Origin: Deltaproteobacteria bacterium
GTDB lineage: Bacteria > Myxococcota_A > UBA796 > UBA9615
NCBI GenBank assembly: GCA_023954745.1
Contig: JAGSHC010000007.1
Coordinates: forward strand, 1 to 64,000
Direction of reading: 5' to 3'
Length of the DNA: 64,000 bases
Position 1 is the first letter of the stretch. Every line of letters begins with the position of its first letter. A program made the translations under genes and the position numbers. This document shows, piece by piece, positions 31,447 to 40,624 of this stretch. The notes below the pieces were generated by a model. The model was not told the origin of the DNA. It saw nothing but the letters and a program-made list of their open reading frames with translations, and did not search any database.

Positions 31447-32861
31447 GGCTCGTCGGCCCCGTCGTCCTCGCGCTGTTCGCCATCGTGCTCTCTCCGTCGG
31501 CCTGGGCTCAGGCCCTCCCCCTGGAGCGAGTCCTGGAGTCCGTGCAGCGTCACCCAGACCTCGTCGCGGCCGATGCCGTCGTGCGCCAGGCCGCCGGCGA
31601 ACGACTGCGGAGCGCGGGGGCATTCGATCCCACAGTGAACGCCTTCGTCGGCGGTCGTCCCCTCGGCTACTACGACCAGGCGGTGGGGGGCGCATCGCTG
31701 TCGGTGGCGACCCCGGTGTGGGGGCTGCAGGTCGAAGGCGGGTGGCGCGTGGGCGTGGGGGACTTCGCCACCTACGAGGGGAAGCGCGAGACGCTCCCGG
31801 GGGGAGAGCTGTTCGTCGGAGTCTCCGTTCCCCTGCTCAAGGGGGGCCCCATGGACGACGCCCGCGCAGACCGACTGAAGGCCCGCTTCGGGGAGGACCT
31901 CGCGTCGGCCGAGAGGACCTCGGTGACCCTCGATCTCGCAGCTCAGGCCGAGATGGCCTACTGGGGCTGGGCCGCGGCGGTGCAGGCGCTCCAGATCGCT
32001 CGGGACCAGCTCGACCTCGCGACCCGGCGAGAAGCGGGGCTGCGGCGCAAGGTGGAGGAGGGTGCGGTCGCTCCCATCAATGCCCTCGAGGCGCGCCGGT
32101 CCGTGCTCTCCCGGGAGAGCAAGCTCGCTGCCGCATCCGCGAAGGAGAGGGCAGCGGCCAGCAAGCTCTCGCTGTTCCTGCGAGACGCCACGGGCCAGCC
32201 GCTCCTCCCCGCAACAGAGGAGGCTCCAGTGCTGCCCGAGCCGGCCAGCGAGCTCCGCCTGGGCCCCAGCGAAGCCGCGCAGCAAGCGTGGGTCCGGCGC
32301 CCCGAGGGGCAGGCCTGGCGTGCCGCTGAGGAGGTGGCGCGCGTCACCGAGCGCCTCGCCCGGGCACAGACCCTGCCGAAGCTCGATCTCAAGGTCGGCG
32401 CCGCCGTCGACCTTCCGCAGAACGGACAGGGCAGCAGCGCCCTCGCTGAGCCGACCCTGGATGCTCGACTGGACCTGTCGTTCCCGACCTTGCTCCGGGA
32501 GGGCCGCGGCAAGCTCGCGTCAGCGCGGGCGAAGAGCGCGCAGGTCGACGCGAAGGCGACCCTGGTGCGCGAGAAGATGGGCGCCGCCATCGTGACCCTC
32601 GCCGCCCAGATCGACGCCGCGGAGGCACGCTTGAAGCTCGCGGACGAGAGCGCCGAAGTGACCGCCGCCCTTGCGAGGGCCGAGACCGCGCGATTCAACG
32701 CCGGGGCATCGGACCTCCTCGTCGTGAACCTGCGGGAGCAGGCGCTGGCGAGCGCGCAAGAGCAGCGGGCGATGCTGCGCGCTGAGGTCCTGGGGTTGCG
32801 GGCCGGATGGAGAGCCCTGGTGGACCCGGACCCCGTGGGGGCAGGCCCCGCCAGCCTGTAG
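31443..32861 (+). CDS. TolC-family outer-membrane efflux protein
   Basis: The 472-residue protein starts at GTG 31443 in a GTGA overlap with the HlyD gene. A signal peptide (VVLALFAIVLSPSAWAQ) precedes two OEP repeats, each with helical hairpins of coiled-coil type (for example ALQIARDQLDLATRREAGLR and AQIDAAEARLKLADESAE). It provides the exit channel of the tripartite exporter. It closes a four-gene module of ArsR, ABC, MFP and OMF. Confidence 0.87.
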   Translation: MRLVGPVVLALFAIVLSPSAWAQALPLERVLESVQRHPDLVAADAVVRQAAGERLRSAGAFDPTVNAFVGGRPLGYYDQAVGGASLSVATPVWGLQVEGGWRVGVGDFATYEGKRETLPGGELFVGVSVPLLKGGPMDDARADRLKARFGEDLASAERTSVTLDLAAQAEMAYWGWAAAVQALQIARDQLDLATRREAGLRRKVEEGAVAPINALEARRSVLSRESKLAAASAKERAAASKLSLFLRDATGQPLLPATEEAPVLPEPASELRLGPSEAAQQAWVRRPEGQAWRAAEEVARVTERLARAQTLPKLDLKVGAAVDLPQNGQGSSALAEPTLDARLDLSFPTLLREGRGKLASARAKSAQVDAKATLVREKMGAAIVTLAAQIDAAEARLKLADESAEVTAALARAETARFNAGASDLLVVNLREQALASAQEQRAMLRAEVLGLRAGWRALVDPDPVGAGPASL

Positions 32862-32881
32862 TCGATCCGCGACAGCTCGGG

Positions 32882-32896
32882 TGGCACGGCCATTGC
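32882..32896 (+). promoter_or_regulatory. Sigma-54 promoter (TGGCACG-N4-TTGC)
   Basis: TGGCACG at 32882-32888 and TTGC at 32893-32896, four bases apart, match the -24/-12 sigma-54 consensus across the invariant GG and GC. Transcription would start near 32908, about 43 bases before the ATG at 32951, which has AGGAGGGG upstream. The site lies in the gap after the OMF stop codon, not in coding sequence. A GAFTGA activator gene is 3-5 kb away. Confidence 0.7.
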
Positions 32897-32950
32897 GATG
32901 GCCCTCCTGTGTCCCGCCGAAGTGACTCGGTGGACTGCCCAGGAGGGGCC

Positions 32951-33562
32951 ATGAAGGTCTTCATCGCACTGCTCGTCATTCTCTGCGCCGCCGCCCACGC
33001 CAGCGGCGCCTCTGCCGCACCGCCGTCCAGTCGGCTCACCGCCCCCGAGGGCGTGCTCAGCTGGACTGTCTCCATCACCGCCGACGGCGTCGCTGTGTCG
33101 GGGCGTTCTCCAGAGTGGACGGTGGAGCACACCGCCGCCCCCGACCTCACCCCACGCTCGACCATGCGCACCGACGCCGACGGCAGCACCGTCACCGTGG
33201 TCTACGGGCCGAAGGCCACGACCGTGACCCTCCCCAGCAAGACCATCACCCACGAGCGCGCGGACCTCTGGGACGCGGACACCTTCGACGTGCGTCTCGG
33301 AGATCGGGTCGCTCGGCGCCAGAGCACCGACTTCGCCTTCGACGCTCTCGATCCCGCCAGCGGCAAGGTCTATGGCTTCACGGCGGAGACCGTGGGGGAG
33401 GAAGCGTGCGGGACCAAGGCCTGCCGACGAGTGAAGGTCCGCCTCGCAGGGGTGCTGAAGATGCTGGGGCCAAAGTGGGAGTTCTGGTTCGCGCCGTCGG
33501 GACAGCTCATGCGCTTCAAGGGTCCCCTGGGGGACTTCGTCGCCGAGGGCGTGTCCCGTTGA
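32951..33562 (+). CDS. Secreted protein of unknown function, predicted sigma-54 dependent
   Basis: The 203-residue product has a signal peptide (KVFIALLVILCAAAHASGASA) and AGGAGGGG before its start. The mature part is beta-rich and acidic, with a CGTKAC pair (about residues 154-159) suited to a disulfide. No family is recognised. It is alone on its transcript: after the TolC gene on the same strand and convergent with the kinase/SUMF1 gene. The sigma-54 promoter is the strongest clue: expression is probably conditional. Confidence 0.75.
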   Translation: MKVFIALLVILCAAAHASGASAAPPSSRLTAPEGVLSWTVSITADGVAVSGRSPEWTVEHTAAPDLTPRSTMRTDADGSTVTVVYGPKATTVTLPSKTITHERADLWDADTFDVRLGDRVARRQSTDFAFDALDPASGKVYGFTAETVGEEACGTKACRRVKVRLAGVLKMLGPKWEFWFAPSGQLMRFKGPLGDFVAEGVSR

Positions 33563-33589
33563 CCACCCAGGTTGGGGCCGGCGAGTGGC

Positions 33590-35869
33590 TCAGTCCTGGA
33601 GCCGAAGCTCGTCGGTCACGAGTCGAAAGCTCACGTAGCTGTACCGAATCATCGGCATGAGACCGGCCCGATTGGCGCAGAGCATGTCGTGGGCGTCATC
33701 CCCCCAGGTTCCGCCACGGATGACGTTGGCCCCCTCGTCGAAGAGCGAGCTCGTCCACTCGCGCATCCCTCCGCTGGTGTCCAGCACCCCGTAGACCGAG
33801 CAGTCCTGCGGATAGACCCCCACCGCGCTGGGCCGGGGTGGTCCCGGTTTGCTGCTGCGCATGTGGGCGAAGGTCGGATCGAAGGCGTTCCCCCAGGGGT
33901 AGCTGCGGCCATCGACGCCGCGTGACGCCTTCTCCCACTCCTCCTCGGTGGGGAGCCGCACGCGCCGCCCTTCCCGCTCGGAGAGCCAGGTGGCGTACAC
34001 CTCAGCGTCGGCGACGTTCACCGCGAACACGGGCCAGTCGGGGTTCCAGCCGTCGGGCAGCGTCCAGGCTCCGTCTTCCCTGGTCCAGAACGGCTGAAAG
34101 CTGCCGAACAGGCCGGCTTCGCCGGGCACGTGCAGGCGCGCCTCCTCTTCGGGGATTGCGTCCAGAAAGCGCTGCCACTCGCGCGAGGTCACACACGTGC
34201 GCTGCACCAGGAGGTCGCCGAGAATGGGCTCGCAAGGGTCCAGGGGCTGACGCGCCCGGGGGTCACCGCCGAGACGGAACGCACCCCCGGGGACGAACAC
34301 CCAACCGTCGCCTATCTGATCGGGGGTGAGGAGCCGCACCGATCCCCGGTGGTTCTGGACGCGTCCGAGCTGGACGGGGTACCGGCTGGGCGAGTAGCCC
34401 TCGGCGTGCACTTCGAGGAGCCAGGAGCCCGGCGCCAGCGGATGCCCCACCAGGGGCATGGGCAGCTCCGCGACCTTCTCGGCCACGAGGACGCGATCCT
34501 TCTCGACGTAGCGATGCAGGATGACCGTCGCACCCTCGACGGGCTCGACGAGGTCGAGGCTCACCGTCGAGTCGGAGCACAGGACTCGGGTGTAGCGGCC
34601 GTCGTCCCAGGCCTGCACTCGGCGCTCCGCCACGGCGGCGGTCAGAGGGTCGTAGTGGGTCTCGGCATCGTGCAGCCGCTCCCACCAGAGCTCGGCCATG
34701 ACACTGCGCGCCAGGACGTTCGTGGGGTCGAGGCTCGCCGCCAGAGTCGCGGACTCCGTCGCAGCGGTCCACACCTCGGTCTGCTCGGCCGCGAGCGCCA
34801 GGACTCGGTCTTCGGCATCCCAAAGGGGCCGCTTCTGCGCGATGGGGGCGTGCTCAGCGACCTTCGTCCGCTGGACAAGGGCCACTCGCTCCTCCTGGAC
34901 GTAGCGCTCTCCGAGCTCCCGAAATCGGGAGAGACCGTCTCGCGCGCGAGCGAGATGCACGCTGGCCTCCCCCGTGCGCCGGGCCTCCTCCGCCTGCGCG
35001 CCCAGGCACGCCGCGAGCTGGTCCCTCACCTCCGCAGACGACGGCCGAGCCGACGGATCGAAGGCGAGCGCCGCATTGCAGGCAGCGCGAAGGCCCGACG
35101 GCACCCCTGGCTCTTCGGGAGCGAGGGGCGAGGAAGCGTCACGCCATCGAGCCACGAAGTCCCCAAGGGACTCGTCGTGTCGTCGGGGACGCAGGGGCCG
35201 CAGTGCGATGAGTTCCCACAGCAGCGCGCCCAGAGCGTGCACGTCCGACGCCGGCGTGGGAGGGCTCCCGCGCAGCTGCTCCGGGGCCGCGGTCGAGGGA
35301 TGCCCGGAGAAGGACGGGCCGGCGGCAGACTGAACGCTGGACCAGTCGAGCACGTACGGCTCCCCGTCCGCGTCGATGGCGATGTTCCCCCCGTGCAGAT
35401 CGCCGTGCACCACCCCGAGCTGGTGGGCTCGCGCGACGGCCGATGCGACCCCGACCAGCATGCGGACCCGAGTGAGCAGCGGCCACTCCTGCTCTGGACT
35501 GGCGTCGGCCAGGCGCCTCTCGAGGGTGAGGGCTGGGGCCAGCTGGTACTGGACCGCCACGAGCTCTTGTTCCTCGTGCACCCGATGCACGGCGAGCACA
35601 GCCGGGTGCTCGAGGGATGCCGTGATGCTGGCCTCTCGCAGAATCGCGGCGCGGTCTTCGGCAGACGCGCCGGGCAGGCTGATCTTCACGGCGACGTCGC
35701 GAGCCAGCGCCGGGTCGTGGGCGCGCACCACCTCACCGTGGGCTCCGCGACCCAGCAGCGGTCCGGGTTCGAGGCCGAGGGCCAAGGGAAACCGGCTGGT
35801 TCCGCCCGCCTCTGGCGCCCTCCCAGTCCCTGGGACCAGGGACTCGAGCAACGACTCGAAGGCATCCAT
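33590..35869 (-). CDS. Protein kinase-like domain fused to SUMF1/FGE-sulfatase domain
   Basis: The 759-residue protein has a kinase fold (about residues 30-290) with LGRGAHGEV, Lys62 and a catalytic loop HGDLHGGN (D147, N152); the DFG motif is replaced by DWS (D165). A helical linker follows. Residues about 515-755 form an FGE-sulfatase/SUMF1 domain (VFVPGGAFRLGGD, RLPTEEEWEKASRG, GRSYPWGN). The C-terminal region ends FRLV, so the two FGE active-site cysteines (in GFRC-type ends) are not both present; the SUMF1 domain is probably structural, binding or otherwise divergent. Its start overlaps the stop of the sigma-54 activator, so both are one operon. Cytosolic or peripheral. Confidence 0.88.
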   Translation of the reverse strand: MDAFESLLESLVPGTGRAPEAGGTSRFPLALGLEPGPLLGRGAHGEVVRAHDPALARDVAVKISLPGASAEDRAAILREASITASLEHPAVLAVHRVHEEQELVAVQYQLAPALTLERRLADASPEQEWPLLTRVRMLVGVASAVARAHQLGVVHGDLHGGNIAIDADGEPYVLDWSSVQSAAGPSFSGHPSTAAPEQLRGSPPTPASDVHALGALLWELIALRPLRPRRHDESLGDFVARWRDASSPLAPEEPGVPSGLRAACNAALAFDPSARPSSAEVRDQLAACLGAQAEEARRTGEASVHLARARDGLSRFRELGERYVQEERVALVQRTKVAEHAPIAQKRPLWDAEDRVLALAAEQTEVWTAATESATLAASLDPTNVLARSVMAELWWERLHDAETHYDPLTAAVAERRVQAWDDGRYTRVLCSDSTVSLDLVEPVEGATVILHRYVEKDRVLVAEKVAELPMPLVGHPLAPGSWLLEVHAEGYSPSRYPVQLGRVQNHRGSVRLLTPDQIGDGWVFVPGGAFRLGGDPRARQPLDPCEPILGDLLVQRTCVTSREWQRFLDAIPEEEARLHVPGEAGLFGSFQPFWTREDGAWTLPDGWNPDWPVFAVNVADAEVYATWLSEREGRRVRLPTEEEWEKASRGVDGRSYPWGNAFDPTFAHMRSSKPGPPRPSAVGVYPQDCSVYGVLDTSGGMREWTSSLFDEGANVIRGGTWGDDAHDMLCANRAGLMPMIRYSYVSFRLVTDELRLQD

Positions 35870-37578
35870 CAGGGCTCCCCTCCCCACTTCGCGAGCAATC
35901 GATGAAGCCACTGACGGCTGACTCCGAGCCTTCGGGCGGCGTCGGTTCGATTCCCGTCGGCGAGCCGCAGGGCCTCCCGCACCTGGCCACGCTGAAAGGC
36001 GTCGGTGTCGGCCTTCAGGTCGCCCGACAGCACGACCGGAGCAGGCTCGGACGAGGCCTCGATCGTGCTGGCGTCCGGGAGCTCCTCTTCGAGGGCCTCC
36101 AGCTCCGCCGTGAACTCCGCGAGATCGACGTCGTGCCCCACCGCGACGGACTCTCCAAAGGTGCCGAAGCCGAGCGCCTGCACGTCCACCACGGAGCGGC
36201 GCGACGCGAGGGCTCGGGCGATGGAGCCCCGCAGCAGGTTCTCCATCTCGCGCACATTGCCGGGCCAGGCCACCCGCTGCAGCGAGGCGAGAGCGGCCTC
36301 ATCCAGCATGAGGGCGTCCGGCTTGCCGGCCTCCTTCAGAGCCCGGGCAAAGAGAAAGCGCGCGATGTCGGGAATGTCCTCACGACGATCCCGGAGCGGC
36401 GGCACACGAAGGATGCAGGCCCCCAGGCGATGGAAGAGGTCGTCACGAAAGCCCTCTCTGCCCTCGCCGCGGTCAAGGGCTCGGTGGGTTGCAGCGACGA
36501 TGCGGCCGCTGAAGCGCTCGGAGCGCGAGCTCCCCACGCGCTCGTACGTGCCCTCCTGAAGCAGCCGGAGCAGCTTGGGCTGGACAGACGCCGGGAGCTC
36601 GCCCACCTCATCGAGGAAGAGGGTGCCGCCGCGCACCCCCGCGACCAGGCCCTCGGCGGGTCGGTCCGCCCCCGTGAAGGCGCCCTTCACGTGGCCGAAG
36701 AGCATCGACTCGGCCAGCTGCTCCGGGATGGCGGCGCAATTCACCGGAACGAAGGGCGCCGAAGACCGCGGCGAGGTGGAGTGCAGGGCGCGGGCGACGG
36801 CCTCCTTGCCAGTGCCCGTCTCTCCGAGGACGAGGGCCGGCCAGGGCATGGGAGCGAACGCATGGATCGCCGCGAAGAGCTCGTGCATCGGGGGGGCATC
36901 TCCCACCAGCCCTGGAACCCTTCGCGAGCGTGCGCGCCGGCGGCGGCGCCGCTCCTCGGCGGCGGCGTAGGGATCGAGCTCGTCGCTGAGCCCCTGGGCA
37001 TCGAGGAACGAGCCCGCGAGACCACACAGCGCGGTGATCTGCACGCGGGCCGTCGGAGTGAATGCGCCCGCCTCGGTGGGATGCAGCATGTAGAGCACTC
37101 CCCTCTTGCCCACGGGAATGCAGCCCACCGAACGCAGCGCGAAGAGGTGGACGGACTCGCTGGCCTGGAAGCGGGCATCGGAGCGGGCGTCATCGCTCCA
37201 CGTGGGGCGCCCGTCGCGAAGGACCTGGCCCACGATGGAGCGGGAGATCTCAGCCGGCGCCGCAAACCCGGCCGCACCCAACCCGTCACGGTCGCCCGCG
37301 AGAGCCCGAAAGCTCGTGGTGCCGGCCTCGGGGTCGCCGGACCACGCCAGCGCCCAGGCCGTCGGCACCCCGGTGAGGTCCCGGGCTGCATCCACGACCG
37401 CCCCGAGCAACGAGGCCGCGCCCCCGGCAGACGCGTCAATGAGCTGCGGGATGCGTTGATGAGCCCACGCCACTGCTCCGGCGGCGTCCGTGAGGCGGGA
37501 CAGGTCGTCGCGGAGGCGGGCGCCGAGGGCGGGGTCGAGGGCTGCGACGTCGCTGACCACCGTGGGGAGAACCGTCAT
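35869..37578 (-). CDS. Sigma-54-dependent activator (GAF-AAA-Fis)
   Basis: The 569-residue enhancer-binding protein has a GAF sensory domain (about residues 45-195), an AAA+ domain with Walker A GETGTGKE, the sigma-54 contact loop as GAFTGA (in GHVKGAFTGADR), Walker B GGTLFLDEVGE, and a C-terminal Fis HTH (GNRTDAARRLGVSRQWLHRL). All elements for activating sigma-54 RNA polymerase are intact. Start ATG 37578 with AAGGA seven bases upstream. The stop overlaps the kinase start (TGATG type). The ligand of the GAF domain and phosphorylation of this protein by the coupled kinase are unknown but plausible. Confidence 0.92.
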   Translation of the reverse strand: MTVLPTVVSDVAALDPALGARLRDDLSRLTDAAGAVAWAHQRIPQLIDASAGGAASLLGAVVDAARDLTGVPTAWALAWSGDPEAGTTSFRALAGDRDGLGAAGFAAPAEISRSIVGQVLRDGRPTWSDDARSDARFQASESVHLFALRSVGCIPVGKRGVLYMLHPTEAGAFTPTARVQITALCGLAGSFLDAQGLSDELDPYAAAEERRRRRRARSRRVPGLVGDAPPMHELFAAIHAFAPMPWPALVLGETGTGKEAVARALHSTSPRSSAPFVPVNCAAIPEQLAESMLFGHVKGAFTGADRPAEGLVAGVRGGTLFLDEVGELPASVQPKLLRLLQEGTYERVGSSRSERFSGRIVAATHRALDRGEGREGFRDDLFHRLGACILRVPPLRDRREDIPDIARFLFARALKEAGKPDALMLDEAALASLQRVAWPGNVREMENLLRGSIARALASRRSVVDVQALGFGTFGESVAVGHDVDLAEFTAELEALEEELPDASTIEASSEPAPVVLSGDLKADTDAFQRGQVREALRLADGNRTDAARRLGVSRQWLHRLLAKWGGEP

Positions 37579-37609
37579 GGGCGCATCCTTGCCGGGGCAT
37601 GGTGGCCCG

Positions 37610-38758
37610 TCAACGATCCGCGACGCGCCCCTCGAAGACGCGGTAGCGCCGGTACACCTCGGCATCGCAGTCCTTCAGCATGCGGCACATCTTGCGGTTC
37701 CGACTGTCGACGAGCGACGCCTCGAGGCGCACGTATCCCGCCGCGTAGGTCCCGACGCACGCCTGATAGGCCATGAGCATGTGCAGACCCGAAGCGCGGT
37801 ACTCGGGCAGGACGCCGAGCAGCTTGAAGCTCGCGGTACGGATCTGCGGGACTGCGCGGAGGAAGCCCAACCAGCCGAAGGGAAGCAGTCGGCCCCGCAT
37901 GGCCACCGTCGCCTCGTTCAGGTCGACGAAGCAGAGGGCGAACCCCGCGGGTTTGCCGTGCACCGTGGCGATCTGAAGCATGTGCCGGCTGGAGAGGAGC
38001 AAGAAGACGAGGCCGGTCTTGAGCCATTGGGAGAGCGGCATGGGCGTGTTGTCCGGCACGTCGCGGAAGGCTTCGACGAAGACGGTGTGGGCGAGGCGAA
38101 GGTCTCGGACGATGCGCCACCAGTTGGCTGGTCGCACCTCGAGACCATCGAGCGTCCGGGCGCGCGTTATCTGGTGGCGCATGCGCTCGGGCACGTCCCG
38201 CAGCTCCCCCGACTCCAACACCAGGGGGACCTCCCACGCGAGGATGTCGTGGTGCGGCGTCAGGCCTGCGCCCTCGAGGAGCCGGGCGTAGTGCGGGGGA
38301 GCGTGCCCAGCCAGCATCGGCGGGGGCGTGTCGTGGCCGTCCACCAGGACGCCGATCTCGGCGATACGACTCAGGTTCCGCGGGCCTCGGAGGAGCTCGC
38401 CTCCCCAGGCTCGGGCCTCGGTTCGCGCCGCGTCGAGCAAGGCACCAACCACCTCGCTGTCGTCCGAGGTCTCGAAGAAGCCGAAGAAGACGACCTTCTC
38501 GCGATGCACGTCTGTGTGCCGTTTGTCCTCGATGACGGCGATGCGTCCGATGACATCTCGTCCTCGCCGCGCGAGGAACATCGCGAAGCGTCGCGAGCTG
38601 GCCATGGCCTTGCGCAGGCGTCGGGCTTGCACGTCCTCCAGCGGCGGGACGAAGCATGGGTCGTCGCCCTGCAGCTGAGCGGCGAGCGCCACAAAGGCGG
38701 CAAGCTCGGACGCGGCTTGCACGCGATCGACGAGGACGGGGCTGCGCAGTGAATTCAT
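37610..38758 (-). CDS. GNAT-like protein
   Basis: The 382-residue protein starts at ATG 38758 after AGGAG. It has the pattern of a large GNAT-fold family: N-terminal region (FVALAAQLQGDDPCFVPP, MFLARRGRDVIGRIAVIEDKR) and a C-terminal acetyl-CoA-site-like segment (LLGVLPEYRASGLHMLMAY, near residues 310-330). No substrate can be assigned; the C terminus ends YRRYRVFEGRV, common in this family. It lies 31 bp upstream of the sigma-54 activator, on the same strand, and could be the first gene of that operon. Confidence 0.72.
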   Translation of the reverse strand: MNSLRSPVLVDRVQAASELAAFVALAAQLQGDDPCFVPPLEDVQARRLRKAMASSRRFAMFLARRGRDVIGRIAVIEDKRHTDVHREKVVFFGFFETSDDSEVVGALLDAARTEARAWGGELLRGPRNLSRIAEIGVLVDGHDTPPPMLAGHAPPHYARLLEGAGLTPHHDILAWEVPLVLESGELRDVPERMRHQITRARTLDGLEVRPANWWRIVRDLRLAHTVFVEAFRDVPDNTPMPLSQWLKTGLVFLLLSSRHMLQIATVHGKPAGFALCFVDLNEATVAMRGRLLPFGWLGFLRAVPQIRTASFKLLGVLPEYRASGLHMLMAYQACVGTYAAGYVRLEASLVDSRNRKMCRMLKDCDAEVYRRYRVFEGRVADR

Positions 38759-38944
38759 CGTGTCTCCTGCCTCGCCCTCGGTGCAGGGTCCGGGCCAACG
38801 CGAAGTCATCGATCGTGGACAAGGAGCGCGCGGAGGATGCCGACGAGATCGACACAGATTCGTCACAAGTTCGTGAGCCCCGCGCGGGCTGGAGCCTTAG
38901 GGTGCGCCCGCTGACCGCTCGACCGCACTCACGAAGGGCCTCCG

Positions 38945-40597
38945 ATGCTTCGCAACCAGCTCGACATTCCCCTCCTCCTCGTAGGACTGCTCGTCCTCGG
39001 AGGCTGCCCCACCCCATCGATCGTCATCGACGACGACGACGCCACGACGGACGACGACGACGCGACCGCAGACGACGACGACGCGACCGCAGACGATGAC
39101 GACGCGACCGCAGACGACGACGACGACGACGCGACCGCAGACGACGACGACTCGACCGCAGACGACGACGACGCAACCGCAGACGACGACGACTCGGGCG
39201 GGGACGACGACGACGTAGCCAATGACGACGACGCCACGGCGTCGGGCTGGGTCTTTGGAGACCTGGTCATCACCGAGCTGATCCTCAACCCCATCAGCAC
39301 CGATGACGGGAAGGAGTGGATTGAGCTGTTCAACAACTCCGGCGCCGAGGTCGACCTGCAGGGGCTGACCTTTTACGACGACGGCTCCGACGACTTCACG
39401 GTGAGCACGTCGGTCCTCGTGGCCGACGGAGACTTCGTCGTGCTGGGCCAGAGCGCCGACACGTCGGTCAACGGAGACGTAGCCGTGGACTACGCCTACG
39501 GCCTGAGCGGCATGACCCTGGGCAACAGCGACGACGAGCTCTACATCGAGGCCCCCGACGGCGTGCTCATCGACAGCATCCTCTGGGACAACGGAGCGAC
39601 CTTCCCCGACCCCAACGGCGAGTCCATGAACCTGGATCCGCTGTTCTTCGACGCGACCCTCAACGACGACGGCCTCAACTGGTGCGAGTCCACCGCGCCG
39701 GCTTTCGGCACGAACATGGACCTGGGCACACCGGGCGCCGCCAACGTGAGCTGCACTCCCCTCGGGGACGACGACGACTCCGCGGGGGACGACGACGACT
39801 CAGCCGTTGGCGACGACGACGACTCAGCTGTTGGCGACGACGACGACTCAGCCGTTGGCGACGACGACGACTCAGCCGTTGGCGACGACGATGACTCCGC
39901 CACCGGTGACGACGACGACTCAGCCGTCGGAGACGACGATGACTCCGCCGTCGGCGACGACGATGACTCCGCCGTCGGCGACGACGACGACTCAGCCGTC
40001 GGAGACGACGACGACTCAGCCGTCGGCGACGACGACGACTCAGCCGTCGGCGACGACGACGACTCAGCCGTTGGTGACGACGACGACTCCGCGAGCTCGT
40101 CCTGCGACCCGGAGCCTTGGATCAACGAGCTGCACTACGACAACAGCGGCGCTGATGCGAACGAGGGGGTCGAGATTGCCGGCCCCGCCGGCTTCGACCT
40201 CACCGGCTGGGCCCTCGAGTTCTACAACGGCGCCAACGGCTCCCCCTACGTCAACCTGCCCTTGACGGGCACGCTCCCCGACGACGGCAGCGGCCTCGGC
40301 GCCATCTGGTTCGCGCAGTCAGGCATCCAGAACGGAGCGCCTGACGGCCTGGCCCTGATGGACCCCCTGGGTCTCATCGTGTCGTTCCTCAGCTACGAGG
40401 GGTCCCTTACGGCCAGCGGCGGCGCCGCCATCGGCCAGACCAGCGTGGACATCGGAGTGTTCGAGTCCGGTGGGGTCACCGCCACCGAGTCCCTCCAGCT
40501 GGGCGGCACGGGCTGCAGCCTCGCCGACTTCGTCTGGCAGGTCCCGCAGACGAACACCCAGGGCGCGGTCAACACCGGCCAGACCTTCCAGCAGTAG
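38945..40597 (+). CDS. Lipoprotein with two lamin-tail domains and two Asp-rich repeat linkers
   Basis: The 550-residue lipoprotein has lipobox LGGC (Cys21). Directly after it comes a first Asp linker (about residues 29-100; DDDDATA units). Residues about 105-270 form a lamin-tail (LTD) domain (VITELILNPIS, EWIELFNNSGAEVDLQGLTF). A second linker has 14 GDDDDSA(V/T) units (about residues 274-383), then a second LTD-like domain (PWINELHYDN, EGVEIAGPAGFDLTGWALEFYNG). LTD domains in bacteria are found in extracellular proteins. The linkers would hold the domains away from the outer membrane and may bind divalent cations. Confidence 0.85.
   Translation: MLRNQLDIPLLLVGLLVLGGCPTPSIVIDDDDATTDDDDATADDDDATADDDDATADDDDDDATADDDDSTADDDDATADDDDSGGDDDDVANDDDATASGWVFGDLVITELILNPISTDDGKEWIELFNNSGAEVDLQGLTFYDDGSDDFTVSTSVLVADGDFVVLGQSADTSVNGDVAVDYAYGLSGMTLGNSDDELYIEAPDGVLIDSILWDNGATFPDPNGESMNLDPLFFDATLNDDGLNWCESTAPAFGTNMDLGTPGAANVSCTPLGDDDDSAGDDDDSAVGDDDDSAVGDDDDSAVGDDDDSAVGDDDDSATGDDDDSAVGDDDDSAVGDDDDSAVGDDDDSAVGDDDDSAVGDDDDSAVGDDDDSAVGDDDDSASSSCDPEPWINELHYDNSGADANEGVEIAGPAGFDLTGWALEFYNGANGSPYVNLPLTGTLPDDGSGLGAIWFAQSGIQNGAPDGLALMDPLGLIVSFLSYEGSLTASGGAAIGQTSVDIGVFESGGVTATESLQLGGTGCSLADFVWQVPQTNTQGAVNTGQTFQQ
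39764..40093 (+). repeat. 24-bp tandem repeats (GDDDDSAV)
   Basis: Fourteen units encode GDDDDSA(V/T): a 21-base first unit, twelve 24-base units and a 21-base last unit, spanning 330 bases. Many units are identical or differ at one wobble base, pointing to recent expansion. One unit has Thr instead of Val. Confidence 0.9.
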
Positions 40598-40624
40598 CCA
40601 CGACCGCGGCCGCCCCAAGACGAA

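Noticed and set aside
35940-35962. tRNA T-loop-like sequence GGTTCGATTCCC
   Set aside because: The stem bases do not pair and no anticodon arm is present. The sequence encodes the Fis-type HTH of the sigma-54 activator on the other strand.
39764-40093. CRISPR-like or satellite array
   Set aside because: The 24-bp units follow each other without spacers and are translated as GDDDDSAV in a lipoprotein.
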